Shown here in pieces: positions 5,981 to 12,151 of a DNA stretch of 12,151 nt; positions within the stretch are counted from its first letter, which is position 1, and the number at the start of each line of letters is the position of its first letter. The position numbers were made by a program, and so were the translations under genes. The DNA comes from an uncultured Methanofollis sp. (lineage in GTDB: Archaea; Halobacteriota; Methanomicrobia; Methanomicrobiales; Methanofollaceae): contig NZ_CALFSA010000214.1 of NCBI RefSeq assembly GCF_937919355.1, positions 1-12,151 on the forward strand, in the 5' to 3' direction. The notes under the pieces are model-generated. The model was not told where the DNA came from. It saw only the letters and a list, made by a program, of their open reading frames with translations, and ran no database searches.

Positions 5981-6002
5981 GATCCTTCCTACACAGCGGC
6001 GT

Positions 6003-6014
6003 GGTATATATTGT
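6003..6014 (-). promoter_or_regulatory. TATA promoter of the LEA14-like gene
   Basis: The core TATATA, read as CAATATATACC on the minus strand, is about 28 bases before ATG 5980. Because it is palindromic, it might also serve the plus-strand gene that begins near 6111, with initiation near 6033. Direction toward the lipoprotein gene is the better fit. Confidence 0.55.
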
Positions 6015-6110
6015 GCAGGGGTAGAGTCCGTCGCACCTCTCTTCTGAGTGGTGCCACCTAGGGTCCTCCTCAGCGATCCTTTTTTGTGCCAGAGGGGTGA
6101 TTGCCCCTTC

Positions 6111-6641
6111 ATGCCGGTCTGCGGTCCGGGGGACATGCGGGAGATACTCGCATATATTGCATCGGAAAGGGACATTGCAGCGAGGTTCGACCTCCCTGCC
6201 GAGACGATCCTGCCTCTCCTCTTCTCCCTGCGCTTTGGCGGGGCATGGAGTTATGCAACCGCAGAAGGGCGGTCCCTCTCAGTCGTCCGGAAAAGGACGC
6301 TCTGGGACGAGAGAACAAAGTCCGGTGTCACCCTCGAAGAGATCACCCTCCTCCTCAACCCTGCCCTCCTCTCTGAGGAGGGGGCCGTCTCCCGCTTAGA
6401 GAAGTGCGGGAACGAGGCCGAGAGGCTCATCGTGACAAGGCCGTACAGGATCCGCGTGCGGGCCGAGAGGGCAGTGCGGGTGCGGGTCGACCCGGAAAGG
6501 AAAGAGATAGCCGCTGAAGAGGTGGCAGGGCAGGAGTTCGCGTACGAGGGGTCGACTGCGTTCAATGTGGCGCATGAACTGGAGCACCTCGAAGAAAAAG
6601 GGATCTCAGGCAGGCGTCTCTGGGAGATGAAGGTGGTGTGA
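6111..6641 (+). CDS. Divergent peptide-deformylase-like protein (HExxH)
   Basis: A 176-residue protein that I place tentatively with peptide deformylases, the metal enzymes that remove formyl groups from N-termini. The C-terminal part carries HELEHLEEKG at residues 155-164, matching the HExDHL metal motif. Before it, a PYRIRVRAERAVRVRVD segment resembles the strands that precede the helix in that family. A lone Cys99 (LEKCG) follows an NPALLSEEG segment, roughly where the family has NPxI...EGCLS. However, the EGCLS motif is not intact and the GxGLAAPQ motif is not clearly present (GGAWSYATAEG is the nearest). It may be an inactive or re-purposed relative, or a different zinc protease. ATG 6111 follows GAGGGGTGATT; ATG 6135 is also possible (168 residues). 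A GTG at 6048 extends the frame but has no ribosome site. Upstream and downstream genes are unrelated. Confidence 0.7.
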   Translation: MPVCGPGDMREILAYIASERDIAARFDLPAETILPLLFSLRFGGAWSYATAEGRSLSVVRKRTLWDERTKSGVTLEEITLLLNPALLSEEGAVSRLEKCGNEAERLIVTRPYRIRVRAERAVRVRVDPERKEIAAEEVAGQEFAYEGSTAFNVAHELEHLEEKGISGRRLWEMKVV

Positions 6642-6966
6642 AGGGTTCTGGAAGTTTTCAGCAAAAAACCTCGTAGAATCGCTCATGAAACGAAGTTTCA
6701 GGTGGTTCTTTGAAAACCACCCCCACAGTTTTCATGGCAAATCCTCATGCCCGGTTCGGGGCATATCCCTGGTCCCCTGAGGAGACGTGCGGATCCACCT
6801 CCTTCCCCATTATTGGGGACTGCAGAGAAAACTCCGGTTTCTTAACCTCACTCCGTTCGCACTCCCTCGATTTTGGTCCCTGAAAGACAGGGCGGGAACG
6901 TTGAGAAAAATTGTCATCCTCCCCTATCCTGATTGCGGGGGAACGAGGTCGAGATGACGTGCTGGA
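6642..6966. other. Hairpin-rich non-coding stretch
   Basis: No convincing gene lies in these 325 bases. They contain at least five perfect inverted repeats: 6686-6700 (6-base stem, GAA loop), 6701-6721 (GGTGGTT/AACCACC), 6747-6764 (ATGCCC/GGGCAT), 6804-6819 (TCCCCA/TGGGGA) and 6878-6892 (CCCTG/CAGGG). A sixth, looser stem joins 6913-6924 with 6937-6958 (GTCAT/ATGAC outside, C-rich/G-rich inside). AGTTTTCA occurs twice, at 6653 and 6727. The density suggests a structured RNA, a decayed repeat element, or several terminators. I cannot choose between these from sequence alone. Confidence 0.5.
6906..6910 (-). terminator. Possible terminator of the MoaD-YcaO-TfuA operon
   Basis: On the minus strand a run of five T follows the TfuA stop by about 55 bases, just after the GTCAT/ATGAC stem-loop at 6913-6958. 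The combination could end transcription. The T-run is short, so confidence is low. Confidence 0.3.
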
Positions 6967-7617
6967 CTAGTCCTGCCCGGCGATCTCCCTGATCCGGCGG
7001 AGGCAGAGGACTGCATCCTCCCTCTTCCGATCGACGCCGTCTGTGCGGGCGAAGGCGAGGAATTGCCCGGCCCTCTCCTCACCGATCGACGCCTTCACCC
7101 CGTCGCAGACAGACTCGTACGTCCGTTCAGGGAAGTAGAGGGCCTTCGCCGCCTCCAGGATGGCTCCGCCCTCCTCTGCGTCGATCACGCCTTCCCCTTC
7201 GGCCTTCCTGATCGTCCACCTGATATTGACCAGGGGTTCGGAGAGGGGCGTCCCGCTCTCCGGGTCGAAGACGAGGGCGACCTCATCGTCCGAGACGAGG
7301 GCCCCGTCCCTGTACGCCTGGTAGACCTCGCCCACCCCCTCCATGCCGAGGCTGTCGAGTTCTGCGGCCCTGAGGGCTCCCATGCTCGAAGCGCCGAGGA
7401 CTCTCACACCCTTCCTGAGGGCGTAGAGCACTTCCCTGTGGGCGACAGAGCATGCCTGGAAAAAGACGCCGTCGATGAGGCCAATGATACGCGCGCCCTC
7501 GTCTGCCGCCTGCCTGATGTCGCCCCGTGCGGCAGGGGGCCGGAAGTCTGCGTCGAGGATGGCGCGGGCCTCCTCCCGGTCAAGGCTCGGGCCGAGAAAG
7601 ACGATGATCTCTGGCAT
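6967..7617 (-). CDS. tfuA: TfuA-related protein, partner of YcaO in McrA thioamidation
   Basis: A 216-residue TfuA-domain protein. In methanogens TfuA works with YcaO to replace the backbone oxygen of a glycine in the alpha subunit of methyl-coenzyme M reductase with sulfur, giving thioglycine. TfuA is thought to help deliver sulfur or recruit the substrate. The family blocks are all present: VFLGPSL (6-12), PPAARGDI (27-34), GLIDGVF (46-52), EVLYALRKGVRVLGASSMGA (62-81), RAAEL (83-87), then GMEGVGEVY (91-99). Residues Ser78-Met79-Gly80 lie in the most conserved loop. The frame is open to 7701, but ATG 7617 begins exactly at the conserved first strand (PEIIVFLGP). The gene overlaps the end of ycaO by 38 bases, which implies coupled translation. 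The last 40 residues are a charged helix. Cytoplasmic. Confidence 0.93.
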   Translation of the reverse strand: MPEIIVFLGPSLDREEARAILDADFRPPAARGDIRQAADEGARIIGLIDGVFFQACSVAHREVLYALRKGVRVLGASSMGALRAAELDSLGMEGVGEVYQAYRDGALVSDDEVALVFDPESGTPLSEPLVNIRWTIRKAEGEGVIDAEEGGAILEAAKALYFPERTYESVCDGVKASIGEERAGQFLAFARTDGVDRKREDAVLCLRRIREIAGQD

Positions 7618-8791
7618 GACGGCACCGCTCGCCCATTCTTTCCCTGTCCATCGCAAAGACTTCGAGGCCGGGCACGACCACCCGCACGACTGGCATGCCA
7701 ATCTCCGGACGGGTCAGGTCGGTGACGATCACCCTGTCCATCCCGGCCTCTCTAAGGCGGCCGACGACATTGCCGATGTCGGTGAGGAAGTCGTCTGAGT
7801 CGAAGGACGGGACCGTGTGGATATCCTCCTCACCGTCGTCCGTGAACCAGTACCCGTTCAGCCTCTTCGTCCTCTCGTAGCCGATCTTCTTCCTGAAGTC
7901 GGCCTGGTCTGTGTCTTCCCGTGCGCCGTGGATCTGGGTGAGGCGGCTCTGCGCCACCTCGGTGAGAGCCCGCAGCACCGCGATGCCGGCATTCGTGTGG
8001 GTGCCCATCCCCATCGTCAGGAGTGCCGGATCCTTGAGCACCACATCGTCGGCGACCGCCGCCATCGTCGGGATGCCGATGTCGCTCGTGATGTCCTTGA
8101 GGTGGACCTCAACGCCTGCGGCGGCGAACTTTGCGAGGATGTCGCCCGCCATCCCGCCCGTGATGCCGGTGACCGCGGGACCGGTGTTCCTGGTCACCTC
8201 AACGAGGGACCAGGCGTCTCTCTCGACGACCTCCATGAGGGCATGGAAGATCGCCTCCTCGCGGGTGTTGCCTGAGGCGATGCCGTTTGTGTTGGTCCTG
8301 AAGAGTTCGCCGTGCTCGTGCCCGACCGGGTGGAAGACGGCATGGGCCGGGAGGAGGACCTCCTCGTCTCCGGCGATGTCATAGCCCGCGACCCAGGGGA
8401 TGCATCTCTCCGGGTCGGCATAGGGGGGGAGGATGAGGTCTGCCGGGTCGATGGGGTTGCCTTCCCTCTGCATCTCCCTGTACGTCCCGGTCAGGGTCGG
8501 CATGCCGTCCATCTCAGCCGAGTAGCGCTCGATCCCCTCCATCATCGCAGAGACCTCGGCCTCGGTCGGCGTCGCCCCCTTGCCGTTGTAAACCGATATG
8601 GCGCCGTCCCCGGCCGTCGGCCTGATGCTCGAAAAGACCGGGATGCCGATGCGGTCGAGGCTCGTGATGTCCGCGACCCGCGTGATCCCGGCGGCAGGGA
8701 GTTTTTCCCTGACCCGCTGAAGCGTCTCCTCGGGCGGGACCGTCCGCTGGGTCTCGTGCCTGTAGGCTTTTTTGCAGGAGTTCAGTCTCAT
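7580..8791 (-). CDS. ycaO: YcaO-domain ATP-dependent thioamide synthase (McrA thioglycine)
   Basis: A 403-residue YcaO protein. The family activates a peptide backbone amide with ATP; with TfuA in methanogens the outcome is a thioglycine in methyl-coenzyme M reductase. The ATP/magnesium motifs are intact: EVSAMMEGIERYSAE (79-93) and, from 167, NTNGIASGNTREEAIFHALM followed by EVVERDA (187-193). Near the C-terminus, GMPVVRVVVPGLEVF matches the usual end of the core. No extra N-terminal ThiF or E1-like domain is fused and there is no PxPxP tail, which fits thioamide-forming rather than azoline-forming members. Two in-frame ATGs compete: 8797 overlaps the MoaD-like stop as ATGA, while 8791 lies six bases after GGAGG; I use 8791. 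The last 13 or so residues are encoded within the overlap with tfuA. The target protein McrA is not encoded in this window. Confidence 0.94.
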   Translation of the reverse strand: MRLNSCKKAYRHETQRTVPPEETLQRVREKLPAAGITRVADITSLDRIGIPVFSSIRPTAGDGAISVYNGKGATPTEAEVSAMMEGIERYSAEMDGMPTLTGTYREMQREGNPIDPADLILPPYADPERCIPWVAGYDIAGDEEVLLPAHAVFHPVGHEHGELFRTNTNGIASGNTREEAIFHALMEVVERDAWSLVEVTRNTGPAVTGITGGMAGDILAKFAAAGVEVHLKDITSDIGIPTMAAVADDVVLKDPALLTMGMGTHTNAGIAVLRALTEVAQSRLTQIHGAREDTDQADFRKKIGYERTKRLNGYWFTDDGEEDIHTVPSFDSDDFLTDIGNVVGRLREAGMDRVIVTDLTRPEIGMPVVRVVVPGLEVFAMDRERMGERCRHARDHRLSRPEP

Positions 8792-8793
8792 CT

Positions 8794-9072
8794 TCATCCT
8801 CCAGCGACCGGCGGGAAGAGGGCGACCTCGTCCCCCTCGGCGAGAGCGGTGTCCCCGGCCTCGGACCGCGGGACCCGTCTCCCGTTCTTCATCAGGATCA
8901 CGTGGCCTTTCAGGTCACCGTTCCCCTCGAAAAGTGTCTCTTTAGCCTGCACCGACTCTGCACCGAGCAGGGCGAGCAGGGTGCTCATCGTCGCCCCGGC
9001 CGGGACGTCCATCGTGCGGTCGGCACCGAGGACCTCACGCAACTGTGCAAATGCTCTGACCCGAACTTTCAC
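8794..9072 (-). CDS. MoaD/ThiS-family ubiquitin-like sulfur carrier
   Basis: A 92-residue beta-grasp protein of the MoaD/ThiS/SAMP type. It shows the first strand KVRVRAFAQLREVLG, the turn MDVPAGATMSTLLALL, the loop ILMKNGRRV, and the end EGDEVALFPPVAGG. The terminal Gly-Gly (91-92) is the site that an E1-like enzyme adenylates and converts to thiocarboxylate; such carriers deliver sulfur to molybdopterin or thiamine, or modify proteins in archaea. The start is probably GTG 9072, exactly at the conserved first strand and with GGAG/GAAGAGG upstream. ATG 9156 would add 28 unconserved residues and lies inside the promoter region. It overlaps ycaO, and no MoaE, ThiG or E1 enzyme is nearby. Its place before ycaO-tfuA makes it a candidate sulfur donor for thioglycine formation; that is inference. 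Confidence 0.88.
   Translation of the reverse strand: MKVRVRAFAQLREVLGADRTMDVPAGATMSTLLALLGAESVQAKETLFEGNGDLKGHVILMKNGRRVPRSEAGDTALAEGDEVALFPPVAGG
8798..8802 (-). promoter_or_regulatory. Ribosome binding site that decides the ycaO start
   Basis: GGAGG on the minus strand directly abuts ATG 8797 and is six bases from ATG 8791. The spacing favours 8791, although 8797 would still be coupled to the upstream stop. Confidence 0.5.
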
Positions 9073-9140
9073 GCCTCTTCGCTCCTCTCTGCCCTCTGCG
9101 GGCGGGTTTACAAAAGGTACTGGATTGATACGCCCTTCTC

Positions 9141-9165
9141 CGATAAATAGTGTCATTGTATATCG
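9141..9165 (-). promoter_or_regulatory. Candidate promoter of the MoaD-YcaO-TfuA operon
   Basis: Two AT-rich cores lie here on the minus strand: CTATTTATCG (9141-9150) and CGATATAC (9158-9165). Either would start transcription between about 9136 and 9120, upstream of GTG 9072 but downstream of ATG 9156. This supports the GTG start for the MoaD-like gene. Confidence 0.45.
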
Positions 9166-9180
9166 TGCCCGGGAGGAGGC

Positions 9181-10134
9181 CTACCTCCCCCGCCACGCAC
9201 CCCGCAGTCGGTCCCTGAGAGCCTGCACGATCTTCCAGGAGAGGAGGCCGATAAAGAGGCCCAGTATCAGGATGAGCGTGAAGATGACGATCATCGCATC
9301 GGTGACCAGGAAGAGGGAGACAGCGACCATCACCGACTCCGAGATCCTGAGATATTCGAGAAGCGGGAGAATGACGGTATTGATGAGAAATTCGAAGGAG
9401 AGGAGGATGAAGACTATGCCGGCGGAGACGATAACGACCTGAATGAACTCCTGGCGTATCGGACTCCAGTGGCGGGAGATGATATTGTCCCTGATCTCGA
9501 AGCAGACGAGGACCGTGGCACTGCCGGCAAGGAAGTGGATGAAGTTTGTGATCGGGATTGTATATGTCAGGATGAGGTAAACGAGGAGGTTTGCCAGGAG
9601 ATAGGCGAAGGTGATGACGAAGATGATGATGGAAAAGTTGTGGTGGATGAGGGAGAGGTACCCGGAAAAGTTGTTCTCCTTCCTGTTTGCGTCGATTGTC
9701 AGGACCGCCTCCTTCAGGACTGCGTAGGAGATGATAAAGAGGATGACATAGGCGCAGATCACCGAAAACTCCATGATCTGCCCGAGGTTGAGGTTCAGGA
9801 GGATGTTCAGGGAGTCCCCTCCGGCCTCCATGGTCTGGGCGATGTATGTGACATTCCCGGCGAAGGAGACGTTCGAGGGCACTGCCTCGCCGTTAAGGGC
9901 GAATTCACCGGCGACCTGAACAGTGTTGATGGGTGCGGCCGTCTTCGAGAGGAGGCCGGTCAGGTAGAAGGCAAGGGCGCCGAAGACGCCGAGGGTGACA
10001 AACAGGGGTGCGTTCTCCAGGAAGTAGTCCCTCACCGTACGGAGTGGGCGCTGGTCGCTGATCTCGCAGGCACAACGGGTGCAGACCTCGCTGTCGTCCA
10101 GATTAGCATAACTGCATCGCGGGCAGATCTTCAT
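9181..10134 (-). CDS. Zinc-ribbon multi-pass membrane protein, unknown function
   Basis: A 317-residue protein of unrecognised family. Residues 4-21 form a CxxC-x10-CxxC zinc ribbon (CPRCSYANLDDSEVCTRC), common at the N-terminus of archaeal membrane proteins. It is followed by a first helix at about 43-62, then an extracellular segment of about 55 residues (64-118) containing possible N-glycosylation sites (NVS, NVT). Further helices lie at about 122-143, 166-190, 197-213, 231-256 and 266-300, the last long enough for two passes. The C-terminal tail is basic (RDRLRGAWRGR), so it should be inside. The frame is open to 10401, but ATG 10134 starts the zinc ribbon and lies about 40 bases from a strong TATA element. 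The ribbon may sense metal or anchor a partner. No transporter or enzyme motif was seen. Confidence 0.85.
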   Translation of the reverse strand: MKICPRCSYANLDDSEVCTRCACEISDQRPLRTVRDYFLENAPLFVTLGVFGALAFYLTGLLSKTAAPINTVQVAGEFALNGEAVPSNVSFAGNVTYIAQTMEAGGDSLNILLNLNLGQIMEFSVICAYVILFIISYAVLKEAVLTIDANRKENNFSGYLSLIHHNFSIIIFVITFAYLLANLLVYLILTYTIPITNFIHFLAGSATVLVCFEIRDNIISRHWSPIRQEFIQVVIVSAGIVFILLSFEFLINTVILPLLEYLRISESVMVAVSLFLVTDAMIVIFTLILILGLFIGLLSWKIVQALRDRLRGAWRGR

Positions 10135-10169
10135 GGCGGGGCTGACCTGCCTGCCCCTGCGTGCCTGCG

Positions 10170-10181
10170 CTATATAAAATC
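10170..10181 (-). promoter_or_regulatory. TATA promoter of the zinc-ribbon membrane protein gene
   Basis: TTTTATATAGCG on the minus strand is a near-consensus TATA element directly after the nucleotidyltransferase stop at 10187. Initiation near 10150 gives a leader of about 15 bases. It shows that this gene is transcribed separately from the one before it. Confidence 0.65.
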
Positions 10182-10186
10182 TGTCG

Positions 10187-10993
10187 CTACGCCATCCGGT
10201 CCCGCCGCAGGATCCTGCCCGTGCAGCGGGAGATCGTCTCCGACGCCCTGGGAAGGCCGGGGACCGCCGCGTACACAACTCCATAGGCGTCCTCGAATGC
10301 CGCCGCCAGTCTCTGCAGGAGGCGGGGGGCTTCGGAGAGGTCAAGGCTCCCGGCAAGGGAGCGGAACGCCTCTCCCCCGGCGTGATCCATCCCCTCGACA
10401 AGGCCTCGCGGGAGGTCGATGTGTGCGGCAGACCCCTGCTTCAGGACCAGAAGGGCCGCATATGCTGCAAGGGCCTCGTTGTATGTATGGTAGAAGCGGT
10501 AGGCGTCGCCCCTGCCGGCGTATCGGGAGGCGAGTTCGAAGCCTTCGAGGAAAGCCTCGACGTTCACGGCGGTCAGGGAGGAGAGGTCCGTCTCCCTGCC
10601 GTTGAAGCACCACCCGGCGACTGTTGCACGCACCGTACCGTCCTTATCGACGGGCACCGAGTGCGATGGGTCTCTCACCCGCGAAGCGCGATATAACTCC
10701 TCCATCTCCCCGATGTCGGCGATGACCGTGACCTCGGCCTTCAGGTATCTCTCTCCCAGAAAGAAGACCCTCTTCTCAGGGATGGGGGCGAGGACGTCCT
10801 GCACCCCGGTGAGGGCGGTGGCAAGACCGGAAAAAACGTCTTCCCTCTCCTTTGCAGCGACCAGGAAGACGTCGACGTCAGACTGTTCCGTCGCCTCGCC
10901 ACGCGCCCACGACCCGGTCAGGACCATGGCACGGATGCTCTCTTCCGACTCTGCATATCTCCTGATCTCGGCCAGGACTCTTTCCCCGAACAT
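10187..10993 (-). CDS. Nucleotidyltransferase-domain protein
   Basis: A 268-residue protein of the polymerase-beta nucleotidyltransferase superfamily. The signature LTGSWARGEATEQSDVDVFL lies at residues 25-44: Gly27-Ser28 plus metal-binding Asp39 and Asp41. Glu87 in KAEVTVI is a candidate for the third carboxylate. After the roughly 105-residue catalytic domain comes a mostly helical region (145-245: FLEGFELASRYAG, AYRFYHTYNEALAAYAALL), resembling the C-terminal helical domain of aminoglycoside-type nucleotidyltransferases. The substrate cannot be read from the sequence; resistance, RNA or protein modification are all possible. The frame extends to a GTG at 11071, but ATG 10993 has GAGGGA six bases upstream and a TATA core at 11021-11030. 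It is larger than the MNT antitoxins, and I see no separate HEPN toxin gene next to it. Confidence 0.85.
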   Translation of the reverse strand: MFGERVLAEIRRYAESEESIRAMVLTGSWARGEATEQSDVDVFLVAAKEREDVFSGLATALTGVQDVLAPIPEKRVFFLGERYLKAEVTVIADIGEMEELYRASRVRDPSHSVPVDKDGTVRATVAGWCFNGRETDLSSLTAVNVEAFLEGFELASRYAGRGDAYRFYHTYNEALAAYAALLVLKQGSAAHIDLPRGLVEGMDHAGGEAFRSLAGSLDLSEAPRLLQRLAAAFEDAYGVVYAAVPGLPRASETISRCTGRILRRDRMA

Positions 10994-11020
10994 GAACGTC
11001 CCTCTGATCTCTGTGAGGCA

Positions 11021-11030
11021 CGGTATATCG
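11021..11030 (-). promoter_or_regulatory. Candidate TATA promoter of the nucleotidyltransferase gene
   Basis: CGATATACCG on the minus strand lies about 32 bases before ATG 10993. Initiation near 11001 would give a leader of about 8-10 bases and excludes the upstream GTG at 11071 as start. Confidence 0.4.
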
Positions 11031-11084
11031 AGGTGACGGATGAGGTGGGCGAGGTGGCCAAAGTGTGTCACATGCTATCCGGGT

Positions 11085-11090
11085 GAAAAA
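11085..11090 (-). terminator. Poly-T terminator of the MATE gene
   Basis: Six T on the minus strand follow the transporter's TAA stop by five bases. This is a typical archaeal intrinsic terminator position. Confidence 0.4.
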
Positions 11091-11095
11091 AGGAA

Positions 11096-12151
11096 TTATG
11101 CGGTGTCCGGCCTCTTCCCACTCGCAATGAGCCGCCCGATGTAAAACCGCGCCCAGATATGCCCGACGATACCGCCGAGAGTGTTACCGGCGACGATGCC
11201 CCACCAGACCCCAACCTCCCCCATGCCTAGGGGGATTGCCAGTGTCCAGGTGAAAACGGCGATGAAGACGAGGTTCCTGAGGAACTCAACTGCAAGGGCG
11301 AAGATGCCCTTCCCTGTCCCCTCGAAGACCCCGGCGGCCATCATGCCCGGCGCCACAAAGGGGTAGAAAAAGCACATCGTCATCAGGAAGGCGGTGATCC
11401 CTCCTGCAAGGTGCATGCTCCCGGCTGAGTACGTGAAGATCCAGGAGATGAAGGGGGCGAGGAACCAGGTGAGGAACGAGAGGCCGAAGGCGATGAGGAT
11501 ACCCGACCTGACCGCAAAGGAGTGGGCCACCTTCAGTCTATCGAATTTTCTCGCACCATAGGCCGCGCCCGCTACCGAGACGACGGCGATGGACATTGCA
11601 ATGAGCGGGATCAGGGCAAAGTAGATGATCCGCCATCCTCCCGTATAGACGGCGACGGCATCAGGACCTGAGACCCGCACCAGGAGACCGTTGATGACGA
11701 TCGCAGCAAGGGACATCAGCACGAACTCCAGGCTTGCAGGGATGCCGACGGTGAAGATATCGCGGACTGTGTGCCAGTCCGGGGAGAAGCGCTCCCAGTC
11801 GAGGGAAATGTAGGTGTCCTTCCTGACCAGGAACCAGTACAGGAGGAGGACACAGACAGCGGCCATCGAGATGATAGTCGCCCATGCAGCACCGGCGATG
11901 CCCATGCCCGCCCCGTAGATGAGGATCGGGTCGAGGACAATGTTCAGGACTGCTGAGGCGGCGGCGGCGTACATCGTCTTCCTTGTGTTCCCTTCTGCCG
12001 TGAAGACGGCATAGAGGATGTCGGTAAAGAGGATGAATACAGTCCCGGCAAAGATGATCCGGCCGTATTCCACGGCATATCCGGCGGTCTCCCCGGCCCC
12101 CAGGGCGAGGACAAGGGGTTCGATGAAAAGGAAAAGGGCCGGGGTGATGAC
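11096..12151 (-). CDS. MATE-family efflux transporter (5' end outside window)
   Basis: The visible 351 residues are the C-terminal three quarters of a MATE-family multidrug/toxin extrusion transporter, which normally has about 450 residues and 12 membrane helices and exports substrates using a sodium or proton gradient. Evidence includes repeated hydrophobic helices, the FTAEGNTRKTMYAAAASAVLN segment (the family's loop and helix with a remodelled GxGxxR), NIVLDPILIYGAGMGIAGAAWAT, GIPASLEFVLMS at the start of the second repeat, and VFEGTGKGIFALA near the end. The first in-frame start codon within the window is a GTG at 12073, but the frame is open to the edge and the extra residues (PLVLALGAGETAGYAVEY) match the family, so the gene begins beyond the window. 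It ends in TAA with a T-run close behind. The substrate is not predictable. Confidence 0.92.
   Translation of the reverse strand, partial: VITPALFLFIEPLVLALGAGETAGYAVEYGRIIFAGTVFILFTDILYAVFTAEGNTRKTMYAAAASAVLNIVLDPILIYGAGMGIAGAAWATIISMAAVCVLLLYWFLVRKDTYISLDWERFSPDWHTVRDIFTVGIPASLEFVLMSLAAIVINGLLVRVSGPDAVAVYTGGWRIIYFALIPLIAMSIAVVSVAGAAYGARKFDRLKVAHSFAVRSGILIAFGLSFLTWFLAPFISWIFTYSAGSMHLAGGITAFLMTMCFFYPFVAPGMMAAGVFEGTGKGIFALAVEFLRNLVFIAVFTWTLAIPLGMGEVGVWWGIVAGNTLGGIVGHIWARFYIGRLIASGKRPDTA

Noticed and set aside
6048..6110. GTG-initiated N-terminal extension of the deformylase-like protein
   Set aside because: No ribosome site precedes the GTG, and the extra residues show no conserved pattern. 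ATG 6111 has a GGTGAT site upstream.
6681..6764. Adjacent hairpins checked as a tRNA or CRISPR repeat
   Set aside because: No cloverleaf or T-loop sequence, and the stems differ from one another with no regular spacers.
8312..9442. Long plus-strand open frame (376 codons) opposite ycaO and the MoaD-like gene
   Set aside because: It is antisense to two clearly conserved genes, its translation is Arg/Pro/Ser-rich without family features, and such frames are expected in GC-rich DNA.
9469..10605. Long plus-strand open frame (378 codons), rich in Asp, Glu, Gly and Val
   Set aside because: It lies opposite the zinc-ribbon membrane protein and the nucleotidyltransferase; the composition is the mirror of hydrophobic codons on the other strand.
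10187..10993. Considered as antitoxin of a MNT/HEPN toxin-antitoxin pair
   Set aside because: The protein is about twice the usual MNT length, and no small HEPN gene lies next to it.

Overview
The window looks like chromosome of a methanogenic archaeon, most likely a high-GC member of the Methanomicrobiales (Methanoculleus/Methanofollis type). The strongest clue is the YcaO + TfuA pair, which in methanogens thioamidates a glycine of methyl-coenzyme M reductase. Supporting clues are archaeal 6-phospho-3-hexuloisomerase, DUF3795 and BofA-family membrane proteins, TATA-type promoters about 25-40 bases before starts, and GGAGG/GGTGA ribosome binding sites. I see no rRNA, tRNA, CRISPR array, transposase or phage gene.

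Region 1 (about 50-2995, plus strand) is a tight five-gene operon: a TusA-like sulfur carrier, a DsrE-like protein, an IscS/NifS-fold protein, an IscU scaffold and 6-phospho-3-hexuloisomerase. The IscS homologue keeps its mobile-loop cysteine but has lost the PLP lysine (Asp201 instead) and other PLP contacts. It therefore cannot be a normal cysteine desulfurase. With two possible persulfide carriers upstream and an intact IscU downstream, the operon suggests Fe-S assembly fed by sulfide or a carrier rather than by cysteine.

Region 2 (2996-6641) holds small, mostly uncharacterised genes: a two-helix membrane protein, a 96-residue charged protein, a cysteine-rich DUF3795 protein paired with a glycine-zipper/coiled-coil protein, a BofA-family membrane protein, a LEA14-like lipoprotein, and a divergent protein that resembles peptide deformylase (HELEH motif). 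Region 3 (6642-6966) is a 325-base non-coding stretch packed with perfect short inverted repeats.

Region 4 (6967-9072, minus strand) is a second sulfur operon: MoaD/ThiS-like protein with a C-terminal Gly-Gly, then YcaO, then TfuA, with overlapping ends. The likely product is thioglycine in McrA, and the carrier is a candidate sulfur donor. Region 5 (9181-12151, minus strand) has a zinc-ribbon multi-pass membrane protein, a nucleotidyltransferase, and a MATE-family transporter that runs off the right edge. The main theme is sulfur handling: two separate operons, each with an unusual or unproven sulfur donor.
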